Shown here piece by piece: positions 11,530-35,777 of a DNA stretch of 64,000 nucleotides. How positions within the stretch are numbered: position 1 is the first letter of the stretch; each line of letters starts with the position of its first letter. The notes under the pieces were generated by a model. That model was not told where the DNA came from. It worked only from the letters and a program-made list of their open reading frames with translations, and made no database searches. The position numbers were made by a program, and so were the translations under genes. The DNA comes from Coptis chinensis (lineage: Eukaryota; Streptophyta; Magnoliopsida; Ranunculales; Ranunculaceae), in the NCBI GenBank assembly GCA_015680905.1, contig CM027384.1, forward strand, positions 78,029,501 to 78,093,500. The letters run 5' to 3'.

Positions 11530-13997
11530 TCTATCAGTTCAACAGAAAAATAAAAATTGAAGAGAATAAAATTAAGTTTGAGCAGAGTAAAAGTGTTCTA
11601 TATAGCTCTAGCTATTAATGGTTTCCGGCAAGATGCCAAGATATATGGCACTCTACCTCACTCAAAGTAGGGTGAACACATACTGAACCTTCAAGGATAC
11701 TTTAATTTAGTAAGAAATATGAAGTTCATTCATTTTACCTCTGTTTCTCTGAACTCTAACAATGGGCATTTGGAATAAGATATGCTTGTGTCTTGGCTTG
11801 TCTTGCCTGATTTTTCAGATACTCCCTTCTAAAAGATATTTGTTGTTTCCAAGTTTAGAGATATGTCCAAGTTCAGAGCATTGCTTTAAACTTGGCCATA
11901 GTCGAAGGAGCTATAGATGCAAAACAGATGACTGATTCTCTTTTGAGGTTATCAAGCGGTGACCTATACACTTTTTTGTAGTACCATGAAGAAGCTTCAG
12001 AAAACTCCCTGAAGTTGTTATTTTTTAGGCTAAAATGCAGACTCATTGGTCTTGAATCTTGATATCCTAACGAATGGTTCACCACCACCATACCATGTTT
12101 ACACTACATTGACAAAGAAATTTTGCCAACCACAAACCGACTTGAATGCTTGTCACAGCCATAAAATTAAACCCCACCACCATACAATTTTTTTAGCTTA
12201 TGGTATCATGAATTTAAGACTCATATCTCCATGATTTTGGAGAAATTGGTAAAAAAATATGAATAAATATAATGAATGCAATTTAAGATTAAAATTTACA
12301 TAAATATTTTCTTAAATGTTTCTAGAGATGGAGCTAATATTAATGGATGCCAAAAAACAATGCACTATAAACACTTACTAATATACAAATGGATACTCCT
12401 ACAAATCATACACTATCACATGCACAACGATAGTTATTTTAACCATGACCGACATGGTTACTTTACGCACCATAAGTTGACACAATCCCATCACAACCAA
12501 CAGAGAAATTACTCAAAAATAAGAATTAAAAGGATACAATGATAAACATTGAAATGGATCAATTCTTAACGATCGATGAAGATAATAGTCATATACTTGT
12601 TTGTGGTTCACTTTAAACGGGAAGACAATGGAACAAAATAAACGATCTTTGAAATGAAAACAACCATATGCAAGATAAGAATAATACAAAACTCTTGAGT
12701 AGGTCAAGTAGTAAGTGAAGTTATAAAACCACAATGGCATACAATGATACAACGATACCTCCTTTAAGCACACCAACAAATGAAATCTTGCATAAAACCC
12801 CATTGATCATCGAGTCATCAAGCTAGCATTTAGTTAAAATTTCTTTGGAAATATTAGTGAATTCATTCTTTGAAACAAAAGATATAAAGTATAAGTAAGG
12901 GTAAAATATGTGCACTTTTGGATGGAGAGAATTGCTGGCCGGTTATGAGATAAAAAATAAAAGTGTCAAGGTGATCAAGAAATTCTTTAGTACACATGAA
13001 AGACACAGTGTATACAATATGTATAATATTCTACTCTTCCCTGCTTCAAGTAAGGCGCCAAAAAGAATCAATGGTGAAACACATAGCTAGCTAGCTAGTT
13101 AGCTCATATATAAGAAGAAACTAATGTATAGAAAAAGTATTTGATAGTAATCATTTCCTTTTACCTTTCTTAGGCCTTCACCCTTATCAACAAAGGTGGA
13201 GGTATTCCCCTTCCCCTAGGAACTTCAACCAGAATTATCACAAAAGTTGATAAGTAATAGCAGTTTCATACAAACTGTAAAATATGTTACCATACGTAAC
13301 AATTATTAGATCGACATCTTACCAGAGCTATCTCCTATGCTAAGGACCTACCATTTTGAGAAGTCGATCTTATGAGAAGTCTCAGTGAATGATAATACAA
13401 AGTGAATTGTTAGATGGACAAAGAGACAACAAAAATAAGAAATAAATAGAGAGAGCTGAGAAGGCTGAAGAAGAGTCTCAATGTCAAATTCAAGTAAGAG
13501 AACTAACTTTGTCTTGACTGAAAAAATGGGAAAATTACAGTTCAAAGAACGCGTCACACACCACTCATCTGCCTAAACATTTTCTTATATTTCTCTTTTA
13601 TAACTTAAAATTCCAATCTACTTAATATGGTATAAAATTTGTCAAGTTTGGACTTTGGAGTACAACCCATATTCACATATATTCTCACATGGTCACATGT
13701 CCCTTCAACCCATCATCCATACTCTCTGCCACCAAATTAGGAGATCAGTGGCTGAACATGGGAAGCAGGAGGTGTTGGGGTTATCGGTATACTCTCTTAT
13801 AGTAAGTTATGGAGTGGATCCACAACGCACTCTTCAACAACGAAGTAACCTCTATTGCAAACAATCACACTTGACAGATAGTCATTTTAAATGCAAGACA
13901 TCATATGACAGCTGTAAATTAAAGAAACCAACTAATACTCTCTTTGATCGTAGATTAAAACTAATCAAGTAACTGGTAAGAAGGAAAGATGACTTAC
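11530..13997. other. Gene-free stretch right of the copia element
   Basis: AT-rich DNA with only short frames on both strands (longest about 105 codons at 13655-13972, no family recognised). A small GCTA-repeat run lies at about 13085-13102. No transposon ends were found by eye. Confidence 0.5.
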
Positions 13998-14319
13998 TGC
14001 ATATAATGCTTCAAAGTTGTTGTGAAGAATATCGAGAACAGTTCTGTAGGATTCCAATTTTAACTTCAATTTTCTCCATGGAAATGTGAGAAAATTGCTT
14101 AATAACTTCCTCTAAAGAACTAACGTTGACTTGCTGTCAAACGATACAGTACTGAATCAAATCGTCTTTTGTAAATCTATCCTTACGCATATCCACACAA
14201 AGCTCTACATACTTGAACATTATCTGTTCAAGCGACTTGTGCCATGCCCGGCCGATTTCTCCTTGACGTAATTACAACATGGAGTGATTGCAAGGCAGCT
14301 TGTTTCTGCCCCCAATTTA
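13998..14319 (-). pseudogene. Fragment of eukaryotic translation initiation factor 3 subunit A (eIF3a)
   Basis: eIF3a is the largest scaffold subunit of the eIF3 complex. The minus strand reads [18 protein letters not shown], then after a small frame change [35 protein letters not shown], a stop, QQVNVSSLEEVIKQF, and finally ESYRTVLDILHNNFEALYA. These match the conserved N-terminal region of plant eIF3a in order, but about 70 residues between the last two pieces are missing. The final piece ends at a canonical-looking donor (GCA then GTAAGTC, boundary at 13998). That suggests the piece came from genomic DNA, not from a processed mRNA. Stop, frameshift and internal deletion make it non-coding. 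Confidence 0.85.
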
Positions 14320-14359
14320 AAACGTGATAATGACCCGATCAAGGCACTATCTAGTTTTT

Positions 14360-14560
14360 GGACACAATAACACATAATTTCAATACACCATAGAAGTAGT
14401 TCTTCTAGCGATGGAAATAGTGTTCCAGACTATACATAAGCTTTTTTCAAGTTGTAAAAGAAAGAAAGTGCTCGGTGTTACCGCACATGTTGAACTACGT
14501 ACTTAAATTCAAAAACCCCATGACAAAATAGCGCTCCATTACAAAATATAGTAGTTTCAC
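14360..14560 (-). repeat. 201-bp direct repeat, copy 1 (upstream of the eIF3a fragment)
   Basis: Begins GGACACAATAACACATAATT and ends ATAGTAGTTTCAC. It matches 15413-15613 with about five substitutions by eye, mostly C/T. On the minus strand it sits just 5' of the eIF3a fragment, as the other copy sits 5' of the PYRB fragment. Confidence 0.93.
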
Positions 14561-14605
14561 GGCTCTTTTTCAATGGTACATCCTTGGTTAATGTTTTAGA
14601 CTCTA

Positions 14606-14624
14606 ATATATATATATATATATA
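14606..14624. repeat. (TA)n microsatellite
   Basis: About nine TA units. Confidence 0.9.
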
Positions 14625-14707
14625 GACCAACCAAGTAAAAAAATTCACAAAGTAGACAAAGCATATACATTAGATTATTTTAAAGATATAAAAAATGACA
14701 TGCATAC

Positions 14708-15428
14708 TTGCGAAGGATGTTGTCCTGGACCGTCTCCAGCATTAATAACAGGGAATGCCACTGTTCACGCTCTTGAGGGGCAGACACCACTTTCAAAGTG
14801 TCTTATCACAATAATATCAGAATATCCTTCCACCGTTCTTATAGTATCTGCATGTCAAGTGCTCAAATAAGAATAAATCACAATACAACCTACAACATTG
14901 TCGACAAAATGGGAAACAAATAGTAGTACCCTCAAAGCGTCTCTCCTTTCTTTGCGGATGAAAACTTCGGCGTGCATTCTCGTGGTCAAAACTTCCCCAC
15001 CCAAGTGTTTTCATAGCGGACTCAAAAGAAAGCCTAGTCCTCGTCGAGGGCTCATAGAATAGAGTGGCCATGAGGTATCCCTTCAAGATTTGGCTTCCTG
15101 GTGAGTTTTTCTCAATATCTTCCATCTGACGCGCCGCTTTAAATATAGCATTTAGTATATCCCTATCAAATTGTTGAGCATCTAAGATATCTTGAAGCTG
15201 AAATTTGTCTCCTGCCGAAAATGAAAATGCCTCATCAGTATTTAAGACCTTTTTAGTTTCTAACGCATGGCATTGGGTTCTTGAAAGAAGTAGCTTCTCG
15301 GATGTGAGAGTTGAGAAAGAGGACATAGAAACTTGGCTACATCTTCCTGGTTTTGGAACAATCAAACCTGCCCTGCTGCATAGGGTAGAATTGGAAATCG
15401 AATATGAAAGTTGGACACAATAACACAT
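14708..15428 (-). pseudogene. Aspartate carbamoyltransferase (PYRB) N-terminal half, frameshifted
   Basis: ATCase condenses carbamoyl phosphate with aspartate in plastid pyrimidine synthesis. The minus strand gives a long first exon (15428-14930) with AQQFDRDILNAIFKAARQME, KGYLMATLFYEPSTRTRLSF (the carbamoyl-phosphate loop STRT) and ESAMKTLG. Here a base is inserted and one is lost nearby, so the conserved GGEVLTTENA becomes out-of-frame text before recovering at ENAR. A second exon (14847-14708, AG acceptor and GT donor present) reads DTIRTVEGYSDIIVIRHFES, then shifts frame and recovers as VINAGDGPGQHPSQ. The rest of the enzyme is absent. The likely ancestral start is the Met of MSSFSTLTSEK at 15326; the 15428 ATG lies in the repeat. 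Non-functional as read. Confidence 0.88.
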
Positions 15429-15613
15429 AATTTCAATACACCATAGAAGTAGTTCTTCTAGTGATGGAAATAGTGTTCCAGACTATACATAATCTTTTTT
15501 CAAGTTGTAAAAGAAAGAAAGTGATCGGTGTTACTGCACATGTTGAACTACGTACTTAAATTCAAAAACCCCATGACAAAATAGCGCTCCATTACAAAAA
15601 ATAGTAGTTTCAC
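15413..15613 (-). repeat. 201-bp direct repeat, copy 2 (upstream of the PYRB fragment)
   Basis: Near-identical partner of 14360-14560, in the same orientation. It overlaps the 5' end of the open frame of the PYRB fragment. Confidence 0.93.
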
Positions 15614-16512
15614 ATCCTTGAATGGATTTTATCCAACCTGAAACAAATCAATTGTATTTCTAATAAAAATAACATTTTGGGGTTTGATAGTAACAAATAA
15701 ACAAAATGCAAAGGTACTTACTTGTATATCAAAATGGAATCAAATTGAAGTGAGATGGATTGGAATTCGAGGAACAATCTTTTACAACCCAGAAACTTAT
15801 ATTTAAGAGTCTGAAAATAAGAAAGGTGGAGAAGAAGAAGGCGCGTTTAAGGAAAGTTTTTTTTGGGGGTCAATTTTACTGTTTGCAAAAGAATGTGGGA
15901 TACGTAGAGATTGAGAGGAAAAAGAAAGGGAAAGGGAAAGAATTGGTATATTAATGGTAATTAAAGTCTCTATTAAATAACTAATAAATATAGGCGTACA
16001 ATTCATATATTGTGTGTATTTAGTTTTCAACCTGAATTTACACAAAACTCCTTTGTGAGTGTGTTATAACTTAAGGATATAAATGAAAATAAAAACTAAA
16101 ATGATGGAATAGTCCTTTTTAAAGGTATTGAATAATTTATTTTTATATATAATCAAAGGTATTTAGTGGTAGAAAAAAGGCTGGTCCAATTTAAAGTTAC
16201 AGATTAATTATAGTATACTCTACTAATTGAGATTTCGATGGCATTTGAACCAGGCTCGCTAAAAACCAGACGATAAGATGAATTATTTTTGTTACTTAAT
16301 TACACCCGAGACCGTATCGAATCATTCGAGGTGTCCTCTATTATTATTATTATTATTTTTCATACAAGTCCCCAATGTAAACACTAAACAAGGACTCATC
16401 CCAAACATAGAAAAATCAGAGGGTGCAAATTGAAAATTCCTAAAATTAAACTTGTTCTTGTTTTCATTCATCTCTTTTCTCATTTAATTTTTTCCCTTCA
16501 CTCTGATCAGCC
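15614..16512. other. Divergent spacer; possible minus-strand leader with a 5'-UTR intron, and SAC9 promoter
   Basis: On the minus strand 15960-15725 is C/T-rich like a plant 5' leader. It ends in a good donor (CAA/GTAAGT near 15725), and an acceptor TTTGTTTCAG lies near 15645, just before repeat copy 2. This would be a spliced leader feeding the PYRB fragment (inference). The right half, toward 16513, is presumably the SAC9 promoter and leader; a (TTA)n run lies at about 16340-16357. Confidence 0.4.
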
Positions 16513-29837
<13,325 letters not shown>

Positions 29838-31194
29838 TTGTTATGTATCTTTGCACAATTGCACGACTAAGGGTGGGGGTATTGTTGTTTGTTTGTATTA
29901 TTTGATCAATTTTTTTCTGTAAAATAAAACATGGTTTTGAGTTGTAAATTTTTATCTCATTCAATATATCATTGTTATTAGTCAGAAAAAAAAAAAGGTT
30001 CTCTATATTTAATGTAGATTGATAATTGGCGGAAGCAACAATTAATTAAAATCCACATTTTATAGAAAGATCTGGGCTACCACGAGAATATCCCTATGGG
30101 GATGAGTGTTCCCTTATAGAAAATACTCAAAAAGCCTAAAGGTTATTTTTTATATTTATAATCTCTCATAAACTCTTAAACATCAACTAACTCATAACCT
30201 AAGGACAAATCTTTATTTATAACAACCGTAATACCAAAGCAATCCAATAGAAAATAGACATGTCCAAATAATTGAAACAACTAACATGGCGCACGACCCA
30301 TGGCTTGACCATGACTACTATGTCCACATCAATATTCCCAATCAGTGGGCATCACAAGTTTTCAGAAAGTTTAGTTTGCAGTGAAAATACAAATATACAA
30401 ATATACAATACACGTACAACTTCTTTACGAAACCAATTCAGAACACCCTATTTCCTTGAGTGAGAGAGTGGCAGAGAGCACCCAAATATTCTGAATATTA
30501 TGTACTATGAGGCATGAACGATTGAGGATAAGTTGAGCGTTTTTAAATCTTGAGTGTATGGACAATGCTTTAAGTGTGAGTGTGGTGGTGGGAGCAGGTT
30601 GATTACATTCTTGAAAACAAGGGAACTACCAAAAAAGTGGCCTCACAATCTCAGACCAGCCAGACCAAACAACATTATTGATGTAGCAACAGCCAGTTGT
30701 GTGATGTGACACTCAATTGAAATTGTTTCATTGCTATAGAATATGAGTTCCACCACATTGTGAAAAGTTGGTTAGTAATTTTGGTTATGAAGCTTATAGC
30801 CTGCTTCAACAGTTAAAGAAAATCTTATCCTTTTGCTGTCATGCATAATCACAAAGTCGTCATAGAAAATCTACACCATCTTCGATGCTTCAGATGAATA
30901 TAATGCTGTGTGAGTGTGTGTGTGTCTTCCCTTCTTTTATTTTTTCGATGAAGGTGTCTTCATTTTCTTTTTCTCTGTAGCCTTTTTTATACAATTTTCT
31001 TACTAACGCAACTCATGAGATATTTGACTTCTAAGGATCTCAAGGAGAAGTCTGGTAACGGTGTCAAGTTTAGGTAGATGGTTGTTGTGTATAGTAGGAG
31101 GTTTCTTGTAGTAAAAAAATTGTCATTCTCCCTACACCTTTCGTAGCGTTTGACCGTTTGGTGGACCAAATGCAAAAAGGCTACGGAAAGTTTC
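29838..31194. other. SAC9 3' UTR and intergenic DNA
   Basis: A near-consensus poly-A signal AATAAA lies at 29923-29928, about 90 bases after the stop. Beyond that is AT-rich DNA without a supported gene. Confidence 0.6.
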
Positions 31195-32580
31195 CCTCTA
31201 GTTCTTTGCAAATCATGCAAAAGTTCAAATGAGTCAATGCACATCTTTTTCATTTCTGTATCAAACAGTTATTCTCAACCAATCCAATTAATGCAGATTC
31301 TCCAAGTGGCGTTATTTTGGCTTCGGATAGATTCAACACCAACAAGTATGGGGCAGATCCCTCATTGAAAGAGAACGGCCAGGAGAAGGGAGTTACATTT
31401 TCAGCTGAGAAAGGGTATATGTCAAGTATGTTGATAAGACGATAAGATTTTCAAACAGCATCTGTAAGGTACATATGTTACATGATGTTCTTGAATAAGT
31501 CCTAATCAAGGTGAAAAATCGTATAGGCGAGTTCTTATGTCAAGAATATTAATTGATAAGAAGGTATTGGCGTGCCTCAATCTGAAGACATGATTAGATG
31601 AGTTGTAGTCATGTAATCAGATTGAGCCGCGTCAATATCTCCTTTCATCTGTAAGGATTCCTTCTCTGCCTCCCAACTTCAATGTGTGTGAGTCTGTAAG
31701 GTACATATATTTCTTTTGTATTCAGGTGTATTAGAGTATTAATTGCTTTGATGTTTGTTACTTCTTGTAGTTTTAGTAAACAAATTCATCAAGATAAACA
31801 CTGTAAAATATGGTTTTGGCAAAATATAAGATGAAACCATAGAAACAAAGAAATAAATTTTCCCAGAGAAAAGTGAGCAAGCTGCATGTATGAACAAATT
31901 TATAATAGTTATTCTGGAAGAAAGCCCCATCTGTAACCATTAATCACCACTGCCATAAGCTAGCCATAGATAGAACTATGAATAACCTGCTAAAACATCA
32001 GTGGGAAAGAAGAGTTTCTGGAAAGTTAAACATACTAAAACTTTGAGAAAGTAAATATAAATTCTCCTTAGATCGATGCTATTAAAAACCGTTGATCATG
32101 CAAAACTTGGTTGCGCGCTGAGATTTCCTGCCCAGTAGTGCGCCATATAAATTCCATATATATGTCGCCGTCACCTAAACATAAATTAGATGAATGGAAG
32201 TACCGATATTTCTGCTGCTTAATACTACTTCAGTCCTTCAGGATTCCATATATGCTGACTGTGACTTATGTCTGCTAGTACATTGGACTAAAATAAGTTT
32301 GAGAAAGAAAGTAATGAAACATCTGGCGTCATGAATAAACGGGAAATATCTTTCATACTTGTAGCTATTGCCTGTACATGTGTAGAAATACAGTTGATGT
32401 GATAACACTACTACAAATAAGCACTCACTTCTTTTGTTTAGAGGAAAATTCTTATCTGTGATAAAACTTTATCAGCTCTCTAGTAGTTTTCTCACATGCT
32501 ATCAAAGTTTAAGATATTTGTAATGATAATTTGGACTGCTGATGAGTTTCAGATATTGGATGAAGCACAAAGTTAAAACA
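31195..32580. repeat. Tandem segmental duplication, unit A
   Basis: Colinear with 32772-35065. Shared landmarks in order: TTTGCAAATCATGCAAAA and GCAGATTCTCCAAGTGGC (about 31285-31310 vs 32860-32880); TATTGGCGTGCCTCAAT (31564 vs 32944); GATTGAGCCGCGTCAATATC (31620 vs 33002); AAGCTAGCCATAGA (31958 vs 34540); CACTACAAATAAG then TTTCAGATATTGGA at the end. Divergence is substantial (old). I recognise no gene in it. Confidence 0.8.
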
Positions 32581-33242
32581 AGAGTTTGGAATTACCATGT
32601 TTGATTAGTTATAATGAAGGCTAATAAGTAAGACTAAAGTTAATTAGCACATTCGAATTGATCTTAATTTAGGAATTGAAACCAAGTTTGTATAGGAGTA
32701 AATGTAATTAAGTTTGTTCCTTCATTTATGTTTGATAATTAATAAAAAGTAGATGTTAATTTGTTCCGCACAGTTCATCTCTCTACTTCTTTGCAAAATC
32801 ATGCAAAACTTCAAATGGTTCAATGCAATCAAACAGTTATTCTCAACAAATCCAATGAATGCAGATTCTCCAAGTGGCTCAGTTTTCACATCAAGGCGAA
32901 AAATTGTAGGTGAGTTCTTATGTGAATGTTTAACTGATAGGAAGTATTGGCGTGCCTCAATTTGAAGACATGATTAAATGAGTTATACAGTCCTGCAATT
33001 TGATTGAGCCGCGTCAATATCTACCTCCTATCATCTATAGACATTCATTCTCTCCTCTCTGGCGATCTTTTGCTTTGATTTTCATTTATCTTCTTAAGGT
33101 GTACCCCGCTTTGCTGTTATGTTACTTCTTGTGGTTATAGCAAACAAATTCAACAAGATATGCTGCATCTCACGGTTTTAGAATAATATAACAGCATTCC
33201 CAATGCAATCAGTTTTGAGGGGAAAATACCTTGTCACTCTTA

Positions 33243-33669
33243 GAACAAGTTCAATGGAGAGCTGTTAAATTGGGCTGCTAAAAGCTGTCACATATGACTT
33301 TTAGTATGCCTAGCCATATTTGGCCGCCCAAAATAAAAAAACTATTCCAATCACACTTTTTAGCAGTTGTTAAGTTCGGATAACGGACGACAGAGTTGGC
33401 AAAAACTCTGGCCGTCTGTTTGTTAAATTAATTAAAACGGGAAACATACAACATAGTTTATGTCGTCAGTACATAAATAACCAACAGACGGCAGAAACTA
33501 TGTCATCCGTCTCCCGAAACTTATTATGGTAGATGCTAGCGAAGGTCTTAACTTTGGCTAGATTTTTGACTATTTCCAAATTTAAGACCCTTTTAGTAGC
33601 CCTATTGGAACGACATTTTTTGTGGTTGGGGTGTTATATGACTCTTTAACGACCTCATTGGACTTGCTC
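33243..33669. mobile_element. Nested MITE 1 (427 bp, TTA duplication)
   Basis: Ends GAACAAGTTCAATGG and (reverse strand) GAGCAAGTCCAATGA, both leading to GTTAAA. TTA flanks at 33240-33242 and 33670-33672. Internally an inverted ACAGACGGC motif is present. Non-coding, PIF/Harbinger-like by target size. Confidence 0.75.
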
Positions 33670-33672
33670 TTA

Positions 33673-34127
33673 GAATATCTTTAATGGTGAGACCTCTTGA
33701 GCACCAAACACCAAATTCTTGAAAATTTGGTGTTTTTCATTTTTAATGGTGAGACCTCTTGAATATTAAACCAAAAAAACACCAAACCAAACACCAAATC
33801 AGCTGGATTTTGGTGTTTGCTTTGGTGCTAAACCAAATGTATGATGCGGTGTTTCAAACACTGCGCGCCTTTTCCAACACTGTGTGGGCAAAAACACTTT
33901 TTCATTTCTAGACAAAAACAAGCCTCTATTGTGGGCTTTTCTCTCGCGGTTTTCCGAAAGTAGTGGTTGTGTTGGGCTTTATTTGGGGCAGTTTTGGAAA
34001 CACCGCGACATACATTTGGTGCTCACTCTTTGATGTTTCTACTGAAGTTGTTTGGTGTTTATTTGGTTTGGTGTTGGTTTGCTTAAAAAAATTTGGTGTT
34101 TTTCAAGTCTCACCATTAAATATGCTT
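33673..34127. mobile_element. Nested MITE 2 (455 bp, TTA duplication)
   Basis: Ends GAATATCTTTAATGGTGAGAC and (reverse strand) AAGCATATTTAATGGTGAGAC. TTA at 33670-33672 (shared with MITE 1) and 34128-34130. The left subterminal AATGGTGAGACCTCTTGA is duplicated about 60 bases apart. Internal GTGTTTGGTGTTT/AAACACCAAA arms relate it to the MITE at 49081. Confidence 0.75.
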
Positions 34128-35063
34128 TTATGAGCCGAAAACAATGGCCCAATGCATGAGTGATAATGAAGATAACTTTTCACGAAGTTACAATGAGAGT
34201 AGCACTTGCTACTAAGATAGTTGCCGACTTGTGATTTTCGGACCGAACATTTTTTCGTCCGAATTTTAAAGTCACTTTTACATTGGGCAATCCCTAGTAG
34301 TTTCTTACCAAGAATGTAATTATAAGGGAAAATAGTCCTATATAGCGCCTATGTGGAGATAACAAGTTGTTATTTGCATTGGGAATGCTCTAAGAGGAAA
34401 TGGTAGAAACGCGTGGATGGAAAGAAATAAACTTGCTTAGAGTAAATTGAGCAAGTTGCATAGTATTGATGAGTGTCGTTGCCCATGGCTACCCATAGGG
34501 GACTAATTGATGGAAGAAAGAAGCTCCATCAGCATCCCCGACAAGCTAGCCATAGAACTAATAATAACAGCATCTTAAAACATCAGCGCAACATTTCTCT
34601 GCTGCTAGCTAGTTGCTTCTACTAGCATAAACCCATAGGATCCATATGCTCACTTATGTCTGCTACCCTCGATAGGCTCGACTCCCCTAGATCACATTTG
34701 GGGCAACCGAAGGTTCTAACTCCAAATTGTCCAGATCACCGGGTGCAGGAAAGCAAGTTCAGAAATAAAGTAATGTAATAAAGGGCAAAAAAAAAAAAAA
34801 GTAATTGCCATTAGCCAAACTAATCTACTACGGTTAATCTACTACGGTTTGATTTATTTTCTCATTTGTCATAGCTATTGCATATTTGGATGTGATGAAA
34901 TACAGTCTGTGTGATAACAACACTACAAATAAGTATTCACTTCTCTTGTTTACAACAAAATTTAGATTTGTGTTGAAGTATACCCCACGTGCTATTATAG
35001 TTTAAGAAACTTGTAATAATAATCTTCGGGCTATTGAATTTCAGATATTGGAAGAAACCAAAT

Positions 35064-35142
35064 TAAACTAAATCACAATTCAAATATAGAACTTATAAAT
35101 GCTAAACTAAATCACAATTCAAATATAGAACTTATAAATGCT
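35064..35142. repeat. 39-bp tandem repeat, two copies
   Basis: TAAACTAAATCACAATTCAA and its continuation are repeated exactly with a 39-base period. Confidence 0.92.
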
Positions 35143-35777
35143 AATGTGACATGAGTATGTGGTCTAAATGGAATGATTCTAATGTATTCGGACAAGGCGA
35201 ATTTTACTGTAGATACTCCTTAACTTCTGTAACATGATCAAATCTGGAAACAATATTTGTGTAACATTCAGTTGTTACACGATCTAAAAATTGTTAAACT
35301 TTTACAACGATGTAATAATTGTAAAAAATGTCTAAGAAAAATATTAGACCGGTGGTATTTTTCCATCAAAATGGTTATAACAATAGTTGATGTTCTTAGT
35401 ATTTTTCTAATAAAATTCATTTGATTCTTGAAATAGAAATTGAAACACCATTTTTCCTTTTTCAATTTTTTGCAATTCCTCTACCAATTGATATTGACAA
35501 CCGATCCAAAAAAAAAAAAAACACAATTTCTTCAATAAATAAAAAGTGGACTCGTGGAATTCCAACTTCTAAATCAATCTCCAAGTAATCCCCAAAAACC
35601 GGAAGACAAATACAAGTAGAACACAACCATGCCAAAGAAATAAGCGGAGCACATAACACTCACTTCCTCTCCACATACCAAATATATAGATTATCCAAAT
35701 ATCCTAAAAATCCCCACATCTCTGTTCCCATTTTTTCTTTTCTCTCTCTCTCAAATCTTTACAACCAAGAAACCATC
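35143..35777. other. ARASP promoter and leader region
   Basis: AT-rich spacer. The last 60 bases are C/T-rich (TTTTCTTTTCTCTCTCTCTC), as in plant leaders. No other feature supported. Confidence 0.5.

Larger units (their letters stand above)
33192..34390. mobile_element. Outer MITE, TAA target duplication, PIF/Harbinger-like, carrying two nested MITEs
   Basis: Terminal inverted repeats CAGCATTCCCAATGCAA (33192-33208) and, on the other strand, GAGCATTCCCAATGCAA (34390-34374) match at 16 of 17. TAA flanks both sides (33189-33191, 34391-34393). Without the nested insertions the element is about 311 bp and non-coding. A 3-bp TWA duplication is typical of PIF/Harbinger elements; no transposase is present. 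Unit A of the segmental duplication lacks this element, so it inserted after the duplication. Confidence 0.8.
32772..35065. repeat. Tandem segmental duplication, unit B (interrupted by MITEs)
   Basis: Second copy of unit A, longer because a 1199-bp block of nested MITEs (33192-34390) lies within it. A 70-codon frame at 32753-32965 covers the conserved part (NADSPSGSVFTSRRKIVGEF); unit A does not keep it open, and no family is recognised. Confidence 0.8.

Noticed and set aside
16430-16512. Hydrophobic N-terminal extension of SAC9 suggesting a signal peptide
   Set aside because: It depends on reading through intron 1 with its microsatellite; the 22-base first exon gives the family-like start.
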